DNA from: Flavobacterium davisii
Lineage (GTDB): Bacteria; Bacteroidota; Bacteroidia; Flavobacteriales; Flavobacteriaceae
DNA: 64,000 bases
Assembly (NCBI RefSeq): GCF_019565505.1
Contig: NZ_CP067378.1
Location: 558,001-622,000 of the forward strand
Direction of reading: 5' to 3'
Shown one piece after another: positions 38,447-49,558 of the stretch; positions within the stretch are counted from its first letter, which is position 1, and every line of letters starts with the position of its first letter. The position numbers were made by a program, and so were the translations under genes. The notes below the pieces were generated by a model, which was not told the DNA's origin, did not search any database, and saw only the letters and a program-made list of their open reading frames with translations.

Positions 38447-41400
38447 TTTTTTTAGATTTTAAAATTTTATAATAAACTAAGATTGAAAACAATAAAAAAC
38501 CTGCAAGCAGTTTAATGTAAATTTCTACATTCTGACGTTCTCCTGTAGCATACGAATGAAGTCCACTTAAATGAAAATTAACTCCAAAATAGGTCATTAA
38601 TACGGATGCGAAAGCTAAAACACTAAAAAAATTATAGATAAATTTTCCTCTTAACGCAGGAACAAAACGCATGTGAATTACGAAACCATATACCATAATA
38701 CTAATTAAAGCCCAAGTTTCCTTAGGATCCCATCCCCAATAACGTCCCCAACTTTCATTGGCCCATTGTCCACCTAAAAAGTTTCCTATTGTAAGCATGA
38801 CTAAACCAACTGTTAATGCCATTTCGTTGATATAAGTAATTTCTTTAATATTTAAATCCATTACTTTTTGATTCTTTTGGTTTGTAAATAACATTAAGAA
38901 CATGGCTACTAATCCTAATATAGCACCTAGAGCGAATGGTCCGTAACTACCTACAATTATCGCTACGTGAATCATTAACCAATAAGAGTTTAATACAGGT
39001 TGCAGGTTCGCTATTTGCGGATCTAACCAGCTTTGATGTGCTACCCACAAAATCATAGAAGCCACAAAAGCTGTTGAAGCTACTGTTAAATTTGACTTTC
39101 TACCAAAAAACAAACCAAATAGCATGATAGACCAACCTACATAAATCATCGATTCATACGCATTACTCCACGGCGCATGCCCTGAAATATACCATCTAGC
39201 AATGAGTCCTATAGTGTGTATTAAAAAAAATATTCCTAAAAGAACGTGAAATGTTTTAACAGAAAAATATACCCATTTTGCTTTATTAAATATTTGTACA
39301 ATTACAAAAACAAACATTAACAATCCTGCTAACATATACCACGAATACAATCTTTTAAAAACATCATATTTATTATATAATATTTCAGCATTAATTTTTT
39401 TGTCTGAAGGTCTTACAGCAGCTCCATATTTTTTTTGATACTTTTCTAATCCTATTACTAAACTATTTGCCAATGTATAGTCCTTAGAAGTCGTTGCTTT
39501 ATCCAAAGAGTTTAGATAAAAAGGTAATACATTTTTAATTGTGTCTAATGAGGTACCTGTAGAATGGTTAATTTCTAAAAAGCTAACCCATTTGTTATTT
39601 TTATCACTTGGCACAGGAAATATCTTTAAAATCTGACCTGAAATAGCCGAATAGAGTAAATTAACTTTTTTATCGGCTTCTATAAAGTCTTTTTCAAATT
39701 GATTAGGCACCGTTGCTTTATACGCTTTATCCAATTGTTGAGACAATTTATAATTTCCTCTTTCATCAAAGAAGTCAATTAATTTAGCATATTTCGTTTT
39801 CTTTTCAATACCTAGTAGTTTATGAATACTATCATTGTCTTTTTGCATGAAAATGATCGGAATTTCATACCATATTTGTGGAAATTGTGTCATCGACAAG
39901 AAAACTTGATCTGAGTTCATTTCCTTATAGGTATCTTTTTTACTCACTTTACGTAATAATTCTGAAGAAAAGGTATTAATTGGTTTCATACGTCCTCCTT
40001 CATCTTGAATAACCAAACGACCAAATTTGGCTGCTTGATTTTCAGGCACTTTATAACGTTTTAGTATTGAATCTATTTGTTGTTCTGTTGGGATGACGTG
40101 TGTTTGTTTTTTTTGAGCATTCAAAGAAAATGTAAAAAATATAGCTACAATGGCTAGCATACTGGCTTTCTTATTACGTACTTTTTCTAATTTCTTTTTA
40201 AGATCATTAAAACGGGTATCTCCTAAAAACAAGATAGCTATTAATCCAATATACAACAAAGTATAACCTAAGTAAGTCATCCAAGTTCCCCAAAAATCAT
40301 GATTTACTGATAATTTTGTTCCTTTTTCATCAGGATCAAATCCTGATTGAAAAAAACGATACCCTTTATGGTCTAAAATATGATTCATGTAAATACGTGT
40401 ATCAAATGGTTTTTCATCTAATATAGTTACTTGACTCTCAAAAGCAGAATAGCTCTTTTCAGTACCGGGGATATTTTGATGCTATAAATTTATTTAATCT
40501 AACTTTAAACGGTAATTCATAAATTTTGCTTCCAAACTGAAACGTGTATTCTAAACCGCCTTGTTTAAAAGCTACTGGTTCACCGGGTTTCCTTTTTGTC
40601 CTAATAATGTAATTATTTTTTCTTTTCCTTCATTTGTAACTTTCAAAACTAAAGCATCATTACTTTCTTTATCTTTATAGTTTCCATTTGATTTATAATC
40701 CTTTACTCCTTTCATAGCTACTTCAGGAAATACAAACTGAGTTCCGCCAACATTATACAAAGAACGATACATTAAAGGTGTTTTCTTATTTTTTGTAACA
40801 GTCCCTTTTAGCTGATCTGCCATTCGCATAAAATGACCATCAAAAGGCGATTCTATTGTAGACTCTTCATCGTTAATTGTAATATTAACAGCTCCTTTTG
40901 TGTAATGATTTAATGAAAATAATATGTTGTGGATACTTGCTACTTCTCCTTCTTTCAAATAATGCTCATGGCGTTGTCCATTTCCGGCTTCAACCATTTT
41001 TAGATAGAATTTCCCTTTTGGATCTTCTTTTATGGTTTCTTTTGCTCCCATAATAAAATCTACTAACTCTACTTTGAAAGGAGTTTTATCAAATTGTTCC
41101 TCATCTATAAAATGATTATTCACTGCTGCTGACAATAAAAGAGGTTTTTCAAACACTCTTCTTTTAAATTCGTTTTTGTGCATCCCATCAACAAAATAAG
41201 TTAAATAGGTACGATCTGAATAGAACTGATTTTCAGTAGCACCTTCACGAATAGGCATAATTCCTTCATAACTAATATAACGTGTAATGAAAGCCCCTAA
41301 CAGTATAAACAAAAAAGAAAGGTGAAGCAATAACGTAGCCCATTTTTCTTTTTTATATAATTGATAGCGTTTTATATTCCCTAAGAAATTAATAACAAAA

Positions 41401-41585
41401 AATATCATTATTACTTCAAACCACCAAGCGTTATAAATAATAATACGCGCAGTATCTGTATTATAGGCATCCTCTATAAATGTTCCTGCTGCCATAGCTG
41501 CTGCAAAAACCAAAAACAAGATAGCCATCAACCGAGTTGAAAACAGAAAGGAAAAGATCTTTTTATCCATGATTGGGAAATTCAT
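38439..41585 (-). CDS. ccsBA: fused CcsB/ResB-CcsA/ResC cytochrome c biogenesis protein, two frameshifts
   Basis: Joined length about 1048 aa, the fused system II heme lyase of the inner membrane that moves heme and attaches it to apocytochrome c. The N-terminal part has ResB-like helices (FLFSTRLMAILFLVFAAAMA, WATLLLHLSFLFILLGAFIT); the C-terminal part holds the WWD-type motif in NESWGRYWGWDPKETWALIS and several heme-ligand His in helices. Frames break at 40465-40470 (one extra base in CCGGGG) and beside 40583-40590 (one A missing next to CCGGG). Correction links QKGKPGEPVAFKQGG to SKYPGTEKSYSAFES. An alternative start lies at 41570. Confidence 0.9.
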
Positions 41586-41662
41586 TTTTTTTTAAGCTGT
41601 ACAAAAGTACTTATTTTGTTTCTTTAATGCTTTTATCTTTGCTTTTTTTAAGATTTTTTTAT

Positions 41663-41699
41663 AAATAAAAAACGAGACCTTACTATTAAAGATCTCGTT
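41663..41699 (-). terminator. terminator after the 41.7-kb secreted protein gene
   Basis: Minus strand reads AACGAGAT...TCTCGTT stem followed by a T-run (A-run on the plus strand at 41663-41672). It separates the secreted-protein gene from ccsBA. Confidence 0.7.
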
Positions 41700-41722
41700 A
41701 TAGGATAATATTGTATAGAAAA

Positions 41723-42166
41723 TTACGATTTTTCAAATAATTTCTTAACTTCTTCTAATGTCATTGCCTCTGAAATACCAGTAGTAGCAGTAGCTTTGTT
41801 GGTCGTCATAAATTGTACCGTTGTTTTTGCTGTTGACTTGACATAATGTAACCAAATAAAATCATTTGGCAATTCTAATTTAATATCATACATAGGTGAT
41901 GCGTTAAAACCGTCTACAATGATTTTATATAAATTATCATAATCATTTTCTAAATTTTTAAAAGAAAAATTACGTATAGGTGATTCTTCTGGGTTTTCTA
42001 TATCTTTATAAAAAAAGGTATAGATATTTCCTTCTTTATGTACATATATACTATTATTCCCTACTCTTCCTAAACGCTCTAAAGGAGTCGTAGGGATTAC
42101 TTTTATCTGACTAAAACCAGAATAAGAACAAATAAAAAATAGGGATAAGCTTAATAATTTTCTCAT
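41723..42166 (-). CDS. secreted protein of unknown function
   Basis: 147 aa. The signal peptide is MRKLLSLSLFFICSYSGFSQ. The mature part has no recognised motif; it contains NSIYVHKEGNIYTFFYKDIE and a short C-terminal amphipathic helix (SEAMTLEEVKKLFEK). It stands between ccsBA and the divergent DUF2520 gene and has its own terminator. Confidence 0.6.
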   Translation of the reverse strand: MRKLLSLSLFFICSYSGFSQIKVIPTTPLERLGRVGNNSIYVHKEGNIYTFFYKDIENPEESPIRNFSFKNLENDYDNLYKIIVDGFNASPMYDIKLELPNDFIWLHYVKSTAKTTVQFMTTNKATATTGISEAMTLEEVKKLFEKS

Positions 42167-42328
42167 AAAATATTAATTTAGAAATTGAATATTTTAGCAA
42201 AATAAAACTTTTTTTCTTCCTTTTCCCAATTTAGTTAAAAATATATTAACTTTTTTTGTTGAAAACCTCTTAGCTAAGCATTCTATTTGAAAGTTTTGGC
42301 TGAAAATTCTTTTTAGTAATTTCGCTTT

Positions 42329-43081
42329 ATGACAACAGTGGTAATTTTAGGCTCAGGAAATGTGGCCTTACATCTCATTAAAACTTTTCAGTTAACTGAA
42401 GAAATAAAGGTAACACAAGTATATACTCGAAATAAAACAACTGAAATACCTGATTTCCCTAAAGAGCATATAGTTCATTCCTTATCAGAATTAAAAGAAG
42501 CTGATCTTTACATCTTATCTGTTACGGATGCGGCTATACATTCGTTAGCTGAAAAAATACCTTTTCAAAATAAATTAATTGTTCATACTTCTGGAACAAT
42601 TAGTATGCAATTGCTCCCCAAAACAGCAAGAAAGGGTGTTTTTTATCCTTTACAAACATTTTCAAAAAATAAAGCTATATCATTTAAAGAAATTCCAATT
42701 TGCCTAGAAACAGAACACGAACAAGATTATTTATTACTAGAAAAAATAGCTCAATCTATTAGCAATCGAGTTTACAAAATTGATTCTAATCAACGAAAAT
42801 CATTGCATGTATCCGCTGTTTTTGTTTGTAATTTCGTAAATCATTTATATCAAATAGGCAGCGAAATTTGCTTTGAAAACAAGATTCCTTTTGAAATACT
42901 CCAACCTCTTATAGAAGAAACCGCTCATAAAATTAAAACGCTTAATCCTAAAGAAGCACAAACAGGACCTGCTAAAAGAAAAGATACCATTACAATTAAT
43001 GAACATCTTCATTTTTTACAAAATGACACCCATAAAGAAATTTATAAATTATTAACAAAATCTATTATCGACAATGTCTAA
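42329..43081 (+). CDS. Rossmann-like/DUF2520 protein
   Basis: 250 aa. An N-terminal NADP-binding motif VVILGSGNVALHLIKTF, then LYILSVTDAAIHSLAEKIP and VHTSGTISMQLLP, and a C-terminal DUF2520 helical domain (SLHVSAVFVCNFVNHLYQIG, LIEETAHKI, QTGPAKRKD). Likely a dehydrogenase or reductase of unknown substrate. It starts the block DUF2520-KdsC-UbiA-Maf, all overlapping or closely spaced. Its start follows TAATTTCG, a near match to the -7 box. Confidence 0.85.
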   Translation: MTTVVILGSGNVALHLIKTFQLTEEIKVTQVYTRNKTTEIPDFPKEHIVHSLSELKEADLYILSVTDAAIHSLAEKIPFQNKLIVHTSGTISMQLLPKTARKGVFYPLQTFSKNKAISFKEIPICLETEHEQDYLLLEKIAQSISNRVYKIDSNQRKSLHVSAVFVCNFVNHLYQIGSEICFENKIPFEILQPLIEETAHKIKTLNPKEAQTGPAKRKDTITINEHLHFLQNDTHKEIYKLLTKSIIDNV

Positions 43082-43601
43082 AAGTTATAAAGAAATAATG
43101 AACCACATCAATACTTTTGTATTGGATGTAGATGGTGTACTAACTGACGGAACAGTACATGTAACTCCTACTGGTGAAATGCTACGTGAAATGAATATAC
43201 GCGATGGTTTTGCCATGAAAGCCGCTATCGAAACAGGCTATAATGTATGCATTATTTCTGGAGGTAGTAATGAAGGTGTTCGAATCCGATTACGAAACTT
43301 AGGTATTACAGATATCTATCTTGGATCGCCTAATAAAGTTGAAACATTTAAAGAATATTGCGATATCTATAATATTCAACCTGAAAATGTATTATATATG
43401 GGTGATGATATACCTGATTATCATGTTATGCAGTTAGTAGGACTTCCTACCTGTCCGCAAGATGCTAGTCCCGAAATAAAAGAAGTTTCACACTATATTT
43501 CACACATAAACGGAGGTAAAGGAGCCGTTAGAGATGTTATTGAACAAGTAATGAAAGTTCAGGAAAAATGGAATACTTATTTTGATGGAAAGCTTTTTTA
43601 A
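43074..43601 (+). CDS. KdsC-like HAD phosphatase
   Basis: 175 aa. The nucleophile motif is FVLDVDGVLTDGT (residues 14-26), with VCIISGGSNEGVR and VLYMGDDIPDYHVM as motifs II and IV, matching KdsC, which removes phosphate from KDO-8-phosphate in lipopolysaccharide synthesis. It overlaps the DUF2520 gene by 8 bases. The C-terminal region is longer than that of E. coli KdsC but of the flavobacterial kind. Confidence 0.88.
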   Translation: MSKSYKEIMNHINTFVLDVDGVLTDGTVHVTPTGEMLREMNIRDGFAMKAAIETGYNVCIISGGSNEGVRIRLRNLGITDIYLGSPNKVETFKEYCDIYNIQPENVLYMGDDIPDYHVMQLVGLPTCPQDASPEIKEVSHYISHINGGKGAVRDVIEQVMKVQEKWNTYFDGKLF

Positions 43602-43622
43602 AACAGTTATAATAAAAAAACC

Positions 43623-44547
43623 ATGAAATTCCTAAATCTAATCCGTTACAAAAACCTAATCCTAATAGCACTCATGCAGTTTGTATGCTATTTTGGTTTT
43701 CTAAAACTCCAACCTACTCTTTTGGGCATTCAGACTTGGCAGTATATACTGTTGGTCATTGCGACTCTTCTTATTGCTGCTGGTGGATATATTATAAATG
43801 ATATTTTTGATCAAGGTACTGATGCTATCAACAAACCTAATAAAAACCTCATTGGTAACTCAATTAGTGAATCTAAAGCATATAATCTCTACACTGCCCT
43901 TACTTTTTAGGGGTAATAATAGGCTATTATTTATCACACGCTATTAATCACCCTAATTTTGTAATTGTTTTTATACTCTGCGCTTCTCTACTCTATTTAT
44001 ACGCAACAAATCTAAAACAAATAATACTAGTAAAAAACATCATCGTATCACTCCTATTGTCGTTTAGCGTTATCATTATTGGATTATTTACACTCTTTCC
44101 TGTACTACCTGTTGGAGATAAAGGAGAATTATTTTTTTATTTTCTGTATTAGTCGATTTTTCAATAATGGCCTTTATGATTAATTTTCTACGAGAAATCA
44201 TAAAAGATATTGAAGATATAAAAGGTGATTACAATGAAGGTATCCGCACCTTACCCATTGTTTTAGGTACACAAAGAACTTTAAAACTTCTTTTTGGTCT
44301 TACTTTTATCCCTATTACGTTAATTTTATATTATGTATATATCAATCTTTTTGAATTATTATATGCCACACTTTATATCATATTCTTTATCATAGGGCCT
44401 CTTTTTTATTTTGCAATAAAAACTTGGAACGCTCAATCACAAAAAGACTATAATCATTTAAATAATGTTTTAAAATTAATCATTTTATTAGGTAGTCTTT
44501 CTATAGGAATTATAGGTTTAAACATGAATTATTATGCTGCGCACTAA
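43623..44547 (+). CDS. UbiA-family prenyltransferase (geranylgeranylglycerol-phosphate geranylgeranyltransferase-like), two frameshifts
   Basis: Joined length about 309 aa with about eight membrane helices. The first Asp motif is YIINDIFDQGTDAINKPNK; the second is LREIIKDIEDIKGDYNEG. This family moves a prenyl group onto a polar acceptor. Frames break at T5 (43904-43908) and T7 (44132-44138) runs; one base added at each gives a continuous protein. Overlaps maf by 14 bases. Confidence 0.85.
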
Positions 44548-45115
44548 ATTTAAAAATCATCACATCATATTAGCTTCAGGTTCCCCTCGTCGTCAACAAT
44601 TTTTTAAAGAATTTGATATTGATTTTAGTACTAAATTAAAAGAAGTTGAAGAAATTTACCCTGATACATTATTTTTTCTAGAAATCACAAATTATTTAGC
44701 TAAACTAAAAGCGGCTGCTTTTGAAGGTGAATTAGAGTCGAATGAATTACTAATTACTAGCGACACTCTAGTATGGCATAACAACAAGGCATTAGGAAAA
44801 CCTACAGATTACGAAAACGCATTTACAATGCTCAAAACCTTATCCAACAGTACGCATGAAGTAATAACCTCTGTTTGCTTTAAAACCATAGAAAAAGAAG
44901 ATATTATTAATGATATCACCAAAGTAACGTTTGGTCCTCTAACAGATGAAGCAATACATTACTACTTAAATCATTATAAACCTTTTGACAAAGCGGGGAG
45001 TTATGGTATTCAAGACTGGATAGGTCTAATAGGCATTTCAAAAATCGAAGGTTCTTATACTAATGTTGTTGGATTACCCACAGAAAAAGTATACCAATAT
45101 CTATTAAATTTTTAA
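44534..45115 (+). CDS. maf: Maf-family nucleotide pyrophosphatase
   Basis: 193 aa. The loop LASGSPRRQQFFKEF is the Maf signature, followed by ITSDTLVWHNNKALGKPTD and DKAGSYGIQDWIG. Hydrolyses non-canonical or excess NTPs, such as dTTP/UTP. It overlaps the UbiA gene by 14 bases, so it ends the block. Confidence 0.92.
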   Translation: MLRTKFKNHHIILASGSPRRQQFFKEFDIDFSTKLKEVEEIYPDTLFFLEITNYLAKLKAAAFEGELESNELLITSDTLVWHNNKALGKPTDYENAFTMLKTLSNSTHEVITSVCFKTIEKEDIINDITKVTFGPLTDEAIHYYLNHYKPFDKAGSYGIQDWIGLIGISKIEGSYTNVVGLPTEKVYQYLLNF

Positions 45116-45197
45116 CCTATAGTTTTTTCATTTTTTGGCACAGTAATTGAAAAGTATTCTAAAAAAGAATTAAGCAGATCAATAAAACGCATAAAAT

Positions 45198-45778
45198 ATG
45201 AAAAAGCTATCCTTAATAATCGGAATCTTTTTAGTTATACTAAGCTTTCAATCCTCGGCTCAAGTTTCAGTAAATGTAAATATCGGAGCCCCCCTAATTG
45301 GTGTACAAATTATTCAGAAAATCGAGTTCAATATGTCTATTTACCAGAACTAGAATGCTATTATGATAATTTTGACCAAGTGTATGTCTATTGGGGGCCA
45401 AGGGGATGGTCTCGCTCAAACTATCTACCAGACTATGGAAGAGGATATGATATACACAGAGCTCCTAGAGTAATAATAGATTATAGAGGTAACTGCCCTT
45501 GGACTCATTTTAATTATCATAAAAAACAATATTGGAGAAACAACTACCGTAACTATCATAGCGAATATTATGGTCCTGTTCATTCCAGAAGAGGCGACTA
45601 TGTAACTTACCCAAGTCGATACCGCGAATATGAACATGATAATTACTACAAACGAAACGATGATCGTTACGAAGAAAGGGACGAAAATCATACTTATCAT
45701 AGAGATCAAAAAGAATATAAATATGATGAAAGAGATTATGATCGTAGAGAAGGTCGAGGACATGGTAGAAGATTTTAG
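45198..45778 (+). CDS. secreted Tyr/Arg-rich protein, one frameshift
   Basis: Joined length about 193 aa. Signal MKKLSLIIGIFLVILSFQSS ends before AQV. The first domain resembles flavobacterial secreted proteins with a YYLPELECYYD-type block (VQYVYLPELECYYDNF), then WSRSNYLPDYGRGYDIHRAP. The C-terminal third is highly charged (YEERDENHTYHRDQKE) and ends in RRF. The frame breaks in a C6 run (45289-45294). Function unknown. Confidence 0.65.
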
Positions 45779-45810
45779 ACCTCTTATGATACAATAGTCA
45801 AAAAAGATAT

Positions 45811-45887
45811 TTAACCCCAAATTCCGTATTAAAAATCTATTCCACTTTATTTTTCAAAACGAAGTCTAATGCGGAATTTGGGATAAA
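45811..45887. repeat. minimal copy of the MITE-like dispersed repeat
   Basis: TTAACCCCAAATTCCGTATTA and TAATGCGGAATTTGGGATAA form a near-perfect 20-bp hairpin around the conserved CTATTCCACTTTATTTTTC block. At 77 bp it is the shortest copy. Confidence 0.85.
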
Positions 45888-46003
45888 AAGATCCCAATCT
45901 TATCGTAATAACAAAATAACCGCTGAATTGGTACTTTTGACCATACTTTTTTAAGTTCTTTGTTAGTCCTATTAGATTATTCCAAATCTATTTTTTTTCT
46001 TTT

Positions 46004-46011
46004 TATCTTTG
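46004..46011 (+). promoter_or_regulatory. -7 promoter box for truA
   Basis: TATCTTTG matches TAnnTTTG and lies 18 bases before the TTG start at 46029, so the 23-residue upstream extension is not expected to be translated. Confidence 0.55.
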
Positions 46012-46028
46012 CTTCAAATTTTTATATT

Positions 46029-46775
46029 TTGAGATATTTCATAGAATTTGCTTACAAAGGCACCCACTATCATGGTTGGCAATACCAACCCAACGCTATT
46101 TCTGTACAAGAAACTCTAAATAACGTTTTTTCAACACTCTTACAAGAAAATATAGAAATTGTAGGAGCTGGTAGAACAGACACAGGGGTACATGCGTCTC
46201 AAATGTATGGTCACTTTAATACTCAAAAAACACTAGATTTAGCAAAACTAAAACAACGAATTAATTCCTTTTTACCAAAAGATATCGCTTTATTTCGTAT
46301 CATTCCAGTACATGAGGAGGCACATGCTCGTTTTGATGCCACATCTAGAACTTATCATTATTACATCAGTACCCAAAAAAATGTCTTCAACACGGAGCTT
46401 GCTTGGCATAACCATCATACTTTAGATATAAACACTATGAATGAGGCCTGTAAAATTCTTTTTGAATATACTGATTTTGAATGTTTTTCAAAAACCCATA
46501 CTGATGTACACACTTTCAATTGTAAGATAACAGAAGCCTACTGGCGTAAAGAAAACGAAAATTTAATTTTTACAATTACTGCCGATCGTTTCCTGCGAAA
46601 TATGGTAAGGGCAATTGTTGGAACTATGGTAGACATTGGCACTCATAAAATCACAAAAGAAGATTTAATCCATATAATTGAAAGCAAAGACCGAAAAAAA
46701 GCAGGCTTCTCGGTTCCAGCACAAGGATTGTTTTTGAGTAAAGTAACCTACCCTTATATAAATGAAAGCATTTGA
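46029..46775 (+). CDS. truA: tRNA pseudouridine synthase A
   Basis: Makes pseudouridine at tRNA positions 38-40. From the TTG at 46029 it reads LRYFIEFAYKGTHYHGWQYQ, 248 aa, normal. The catalytic Asp is in VGAGRTDTGVHASQM. The C-terminal RFLRNMVRAIVGTMVDIG is diagnostic. The upstream promoter box supports this start. It overlaps the ABC gene by 14 bases. Confidence 0.95.
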   Translation: MRYFIEFAYKGTHYHGWQYQPNAISVQETLNNVFSTLLQENIEIVGAGRTDTGVHASQMYGHFNTQKTLDLAKLKQRINSFLPKDIALFRIIPVHEEAHARFDATSRTYHYYISTQKNVFNTELAWHNHHTLDINTMNEACKILFEYTDFECFSKTHTDVHTFNCKITEAYWRKENENLIFTITADRFLRNMVRAIVGTMVDIGTHKITKEDLIHIIESKDRKKAGFSVPAQGLFLSKVTYPYINESI

Positions 46776-48514
46776 TCGTACATTATTCAAAAGAATACTT
46801 ACTTATACCCATCCTCATAAAAGGCGATTTTATGGCGTTATTTTTTGGTCGGTTTTATTATCTATTTTTGCAGCACTTCGCCCCTACTTATTACAAAATA
46901 TTATAGATGATTATGTAATCCCTAAAAAGCTCACTGGATTTTTAGTCATGCTCGGAATCATGGGAACTACATTGTTACTTGAAGTGTTAGCCCAATTTTA
47001 CTTTGTATATTGGGCTAATATATTAGGACAAGATATCATTAAAGATATTCGGTTAAAATTATTTACCCACTTAAGCCATTTCAAAATACAATACTTTGAC
47101 AAAGAACCTGTTGGAAAGCTCATTACTCGTACCGTTTCTGACATTGAAGCTATAGCTCGTATTTTTAGTCAAGGATTATTCATGATTATTAGCGATTTAA
47201 TGAAAATGGGAACCATACTTTTTTTTATGCTATACATGAATTGGAAACTCACTCTCGTTGTAATTGTAGCCATGCCAATACTTCTATACTTTATTCGCGT
47301 ATTTCAGATAAAAATGAAAAATGCTTTTGAAGATGTTCGAAATCAAGTTGCCAATATGAACACATTCATCCAAGAAAGACTAACAGGTATGAAAGTTGTG
47401 CAACTTTTTACACGAGAAGAAATTGAATACGAAAATTTCAAAAAAATAAATAATTTGCACCGAAAAGCTTGGGTAAAAAATGTTTGGTATAACTCTATTT
47501 TTTTTCCAATTGCAGATATCGTAAGCTATTTAACATTAAGTCTCATCATTTGGTTTGGTTGTAATTTATTATTACAGCATGATCCTTTTACCAATGTAGG
47601 ACATTTGTTTGCCTATACAATGTATATCTCTATTTTTTTTACCCCTCTAAGACAGATTGCTGATAAATTCAACGAAATGCAAATGGGAATGATTGCTGCC
47701 CAACGAGTATTTGAAGTTCTTGATTTTAAAGAAGACATAGAAAAAAATGGAACTATTAAAGCTGCTAAATTAAAAGGAAAAATAGATTTTAAAAATATAT
47801 ATTTTGGTTATAAATCAAATGAATACATCTTACAAAACCTTAATTTAAACATAAAACCGAGGTGAAACCATTGCCATAGTCGGAGCTACAGGTGCAGGAA
47901 AATCAACTATCATCAACCTACTCAACCGATTTTATGATATCCAATCAGGATCTATTTTTATAGATAATCAAAATATAAAAGACTATACTATAGAAAGTTT
48001 AAGAACACAAATAGCAATTGTCCTTCAAGATGTTTTCTTATTTGCAGATAGTATTTATCATAACATTACGCTAAAAAATCCTAAAATAAATAAAGAGCAA
48101 GTCATACAAGCCGCTAAAATTATTGGCGCTCATGATTTTATCATGTCACTACCAAACAATTATGATTACGATGTAAAAGAACGAGGAGCATCCCTCTCAT
48201 CTGGTCAAAGGCAATTAATTGCTTTTTTAAGAGCTTACCTAAGCAATCCTAGCATTTTAGTACTAGACGAAGCTACATCATCTATAGACACCTATTTAGA
48301 AGAAAAAATACAACAAGCCACACAAACTCTAACTCAAAATAGAACGTCTATAATCATAGCACATCGTCTAGCCACCATTACCAAAGCCGATAGAATTATT
48401 GTTTTAGAAAAAGGAGTAATTATAGAAGAAGGCACTCATACTACTTTATTAAAAAATCCAAAAGGAGTCTATCGAAAATTATACGAAGCACAATTTACAA
48501 ATCATATCAAATAA
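46762..48514 (+). CDS. ABC transporter, fused permease-ATPase (MsbA-like), one frameshift
   Basis: Joined length about 584 aa. N-terminal six-helix exporter domain (KRRFYGVIFWSVLLSIFAAL, YILNII), C-terminal ATPase with Walker A GATGAGKST, signature LSSGQRQL and Walker B ILVLDEATSSID. Likely a lipid or drug exporter. The frame breaks at 47857-47862, where an extra base in CCGAGG interrupts NLNIKPGETIAIVGATGAGK. Confidence 0.92.
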
Positions 48515-48526
48515 ATTACATACAAA

Positions 48527-48940
48527 ATGGAAAAATTTTCTATTGAACTATCTGTTCGAAATTATGAATTAGATGTACAAGGAATTGTAAACAATTCTGT
48601 TTATCAAAACTACCTTGAACATGCCAGACATCAATTTTTACACCATCATGGAGTAGATTTTGTCGAATTTGCTCAAAATAACATATTATTAGTTGTAAAA
48701 AATATCGAAATTAACTTTAAAAATTCGCTCATTAGCCGAGACCTATTCAAAGTAGAAGTAAGTGCCGAAAAAGAAGGTAATCTTAAAGTCATATTTCATC
48801 AAGATATTATTCGCTTATCTGATAACAAACTAATTGTATCAGCTAAGGTAACAGGAGTAGCTGTAAAAAATGGTCGTCCTGTAGCTCCTGATTCTATCCC
48901 TCAAATAGCAAAATTATTTACAACAGTAGTTACTGAATAA
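48527..48940 (+). CDS. acyl-CoA thioesterase (hotdog fold, 4HBT family)
   Basis: 137 aa. The hotdog motif ELDVQGIVNNSVYQNYLEHA and the following FKVEVSAEKEGNLKVIFHQ fit the 4-hydroxybenzoyl-CoA thioesterase family, which cleaves acyl-CoA. It starts 13 bases after the ABC gene. Confidence 0.85.
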   Translation: MEKFSIELSVRNYELDVQGIVNNSVYQNYLEHARHQFLHHHGVDFVEFAQNNILLVVKNIEINFKNSLISRDLFKVEVSAEKEGNLKVIFHQDIIRLSDNKLIVSAKVTGVAVKNGRPVAPDSIPQIAKLFTTVVTE

Positions 48941-49010
48941 TTAAACCTATTCTCTAATAGGGCTACTTATAAATAATTTGATTAAATTTGATATTCAAAA
49001 CCTACTAATT

Positions 49011-49427
49011 ATGAAAAAAATCATTCTTATTATTACCTTTTTAACAGGGCTTGCTACATCTGCTCAAAATAATGAAAAATACACAAATTCTCTTACTCCT
49101 GAACAGGATAAACTTTTTGATAAAGCATTAGAAAAACTAAATTCTAAAAAATATTCCGATGCTATAGAATTATTTAACCTTCTAATTCCATCCCTTAAAG
49201 ATCAGAAATCACCTTATTACTATTTAGCACAAGCTTACTTTTTAAACAAACAATATTCAGAGTGCATCGAAACTTGTACTAAAGGTTTAGTTATTGGTCC
49301 AGAAGGAAATTTCTTAAATTATTACCGAGCTAAAGCTAATATTGAATTAGGTAAAACGGATTCAGTATGTGACGATATAAAAAAATCAAAAACTCAAGAA
49401 AAAGAATTATTAAAATATTGTAACTAA
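49011..49427 (+). CDS. secreted tetratricopeptide-repeat protein
   Basis: 138 aa from ATG 49011 (MKKIILIITFLTGLATSAQ, a signal peptide). The mature part holds two TPR units: AIELFNLLIPSLKDQKSPYY and CIETCTKGLVIGPEGNFLNY. Probably a scaffold or binding protein in the envelope. Confidence 0.8.
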   Translation: MKKIILIITFLTGLATSAQNNEKYTNSLTPEQDKLFDKALEKLNSKKYSDAIELFNLLIPSLKDQKSPYYYLAQAYFLNKQYSECIETCTKGLVIGPEGNFLNYYRAKANIELGKTDSVCDDIKKSKTQEKELLKYCN

Positions 49428-49518
49428 TAAAGTTTTTTTTTTTACAAAAAGAACAAGATCCCTTTTGAGCAGAATTGTACATTATATAAAATATTCTCCA
49501 ACAGGTATCATACGCTGT

Positions 49519-49558
49519 AAAAAGGATGTTCATATAATTATTTATGAACATCCTTTTT
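49519..49558. terminator. bidirectional terminator between TPR gene and folP
   Basis: AAAAGGATGTTCAT and ATGAACATCCTTTTT form a 14-bp stem with a 10-base loop, with T-runs on both strands. The folP stop overlaps it. Confidence 0.85.

Noticed and set aside
45425..45820. Long minus-strand open frames over the Tyr/Arg-rich secreted gene
   Set aside because: Shadows caused by Asp/Arg/Tyr codon bias; the plus-strand gene has a signal peptide and family likeness.
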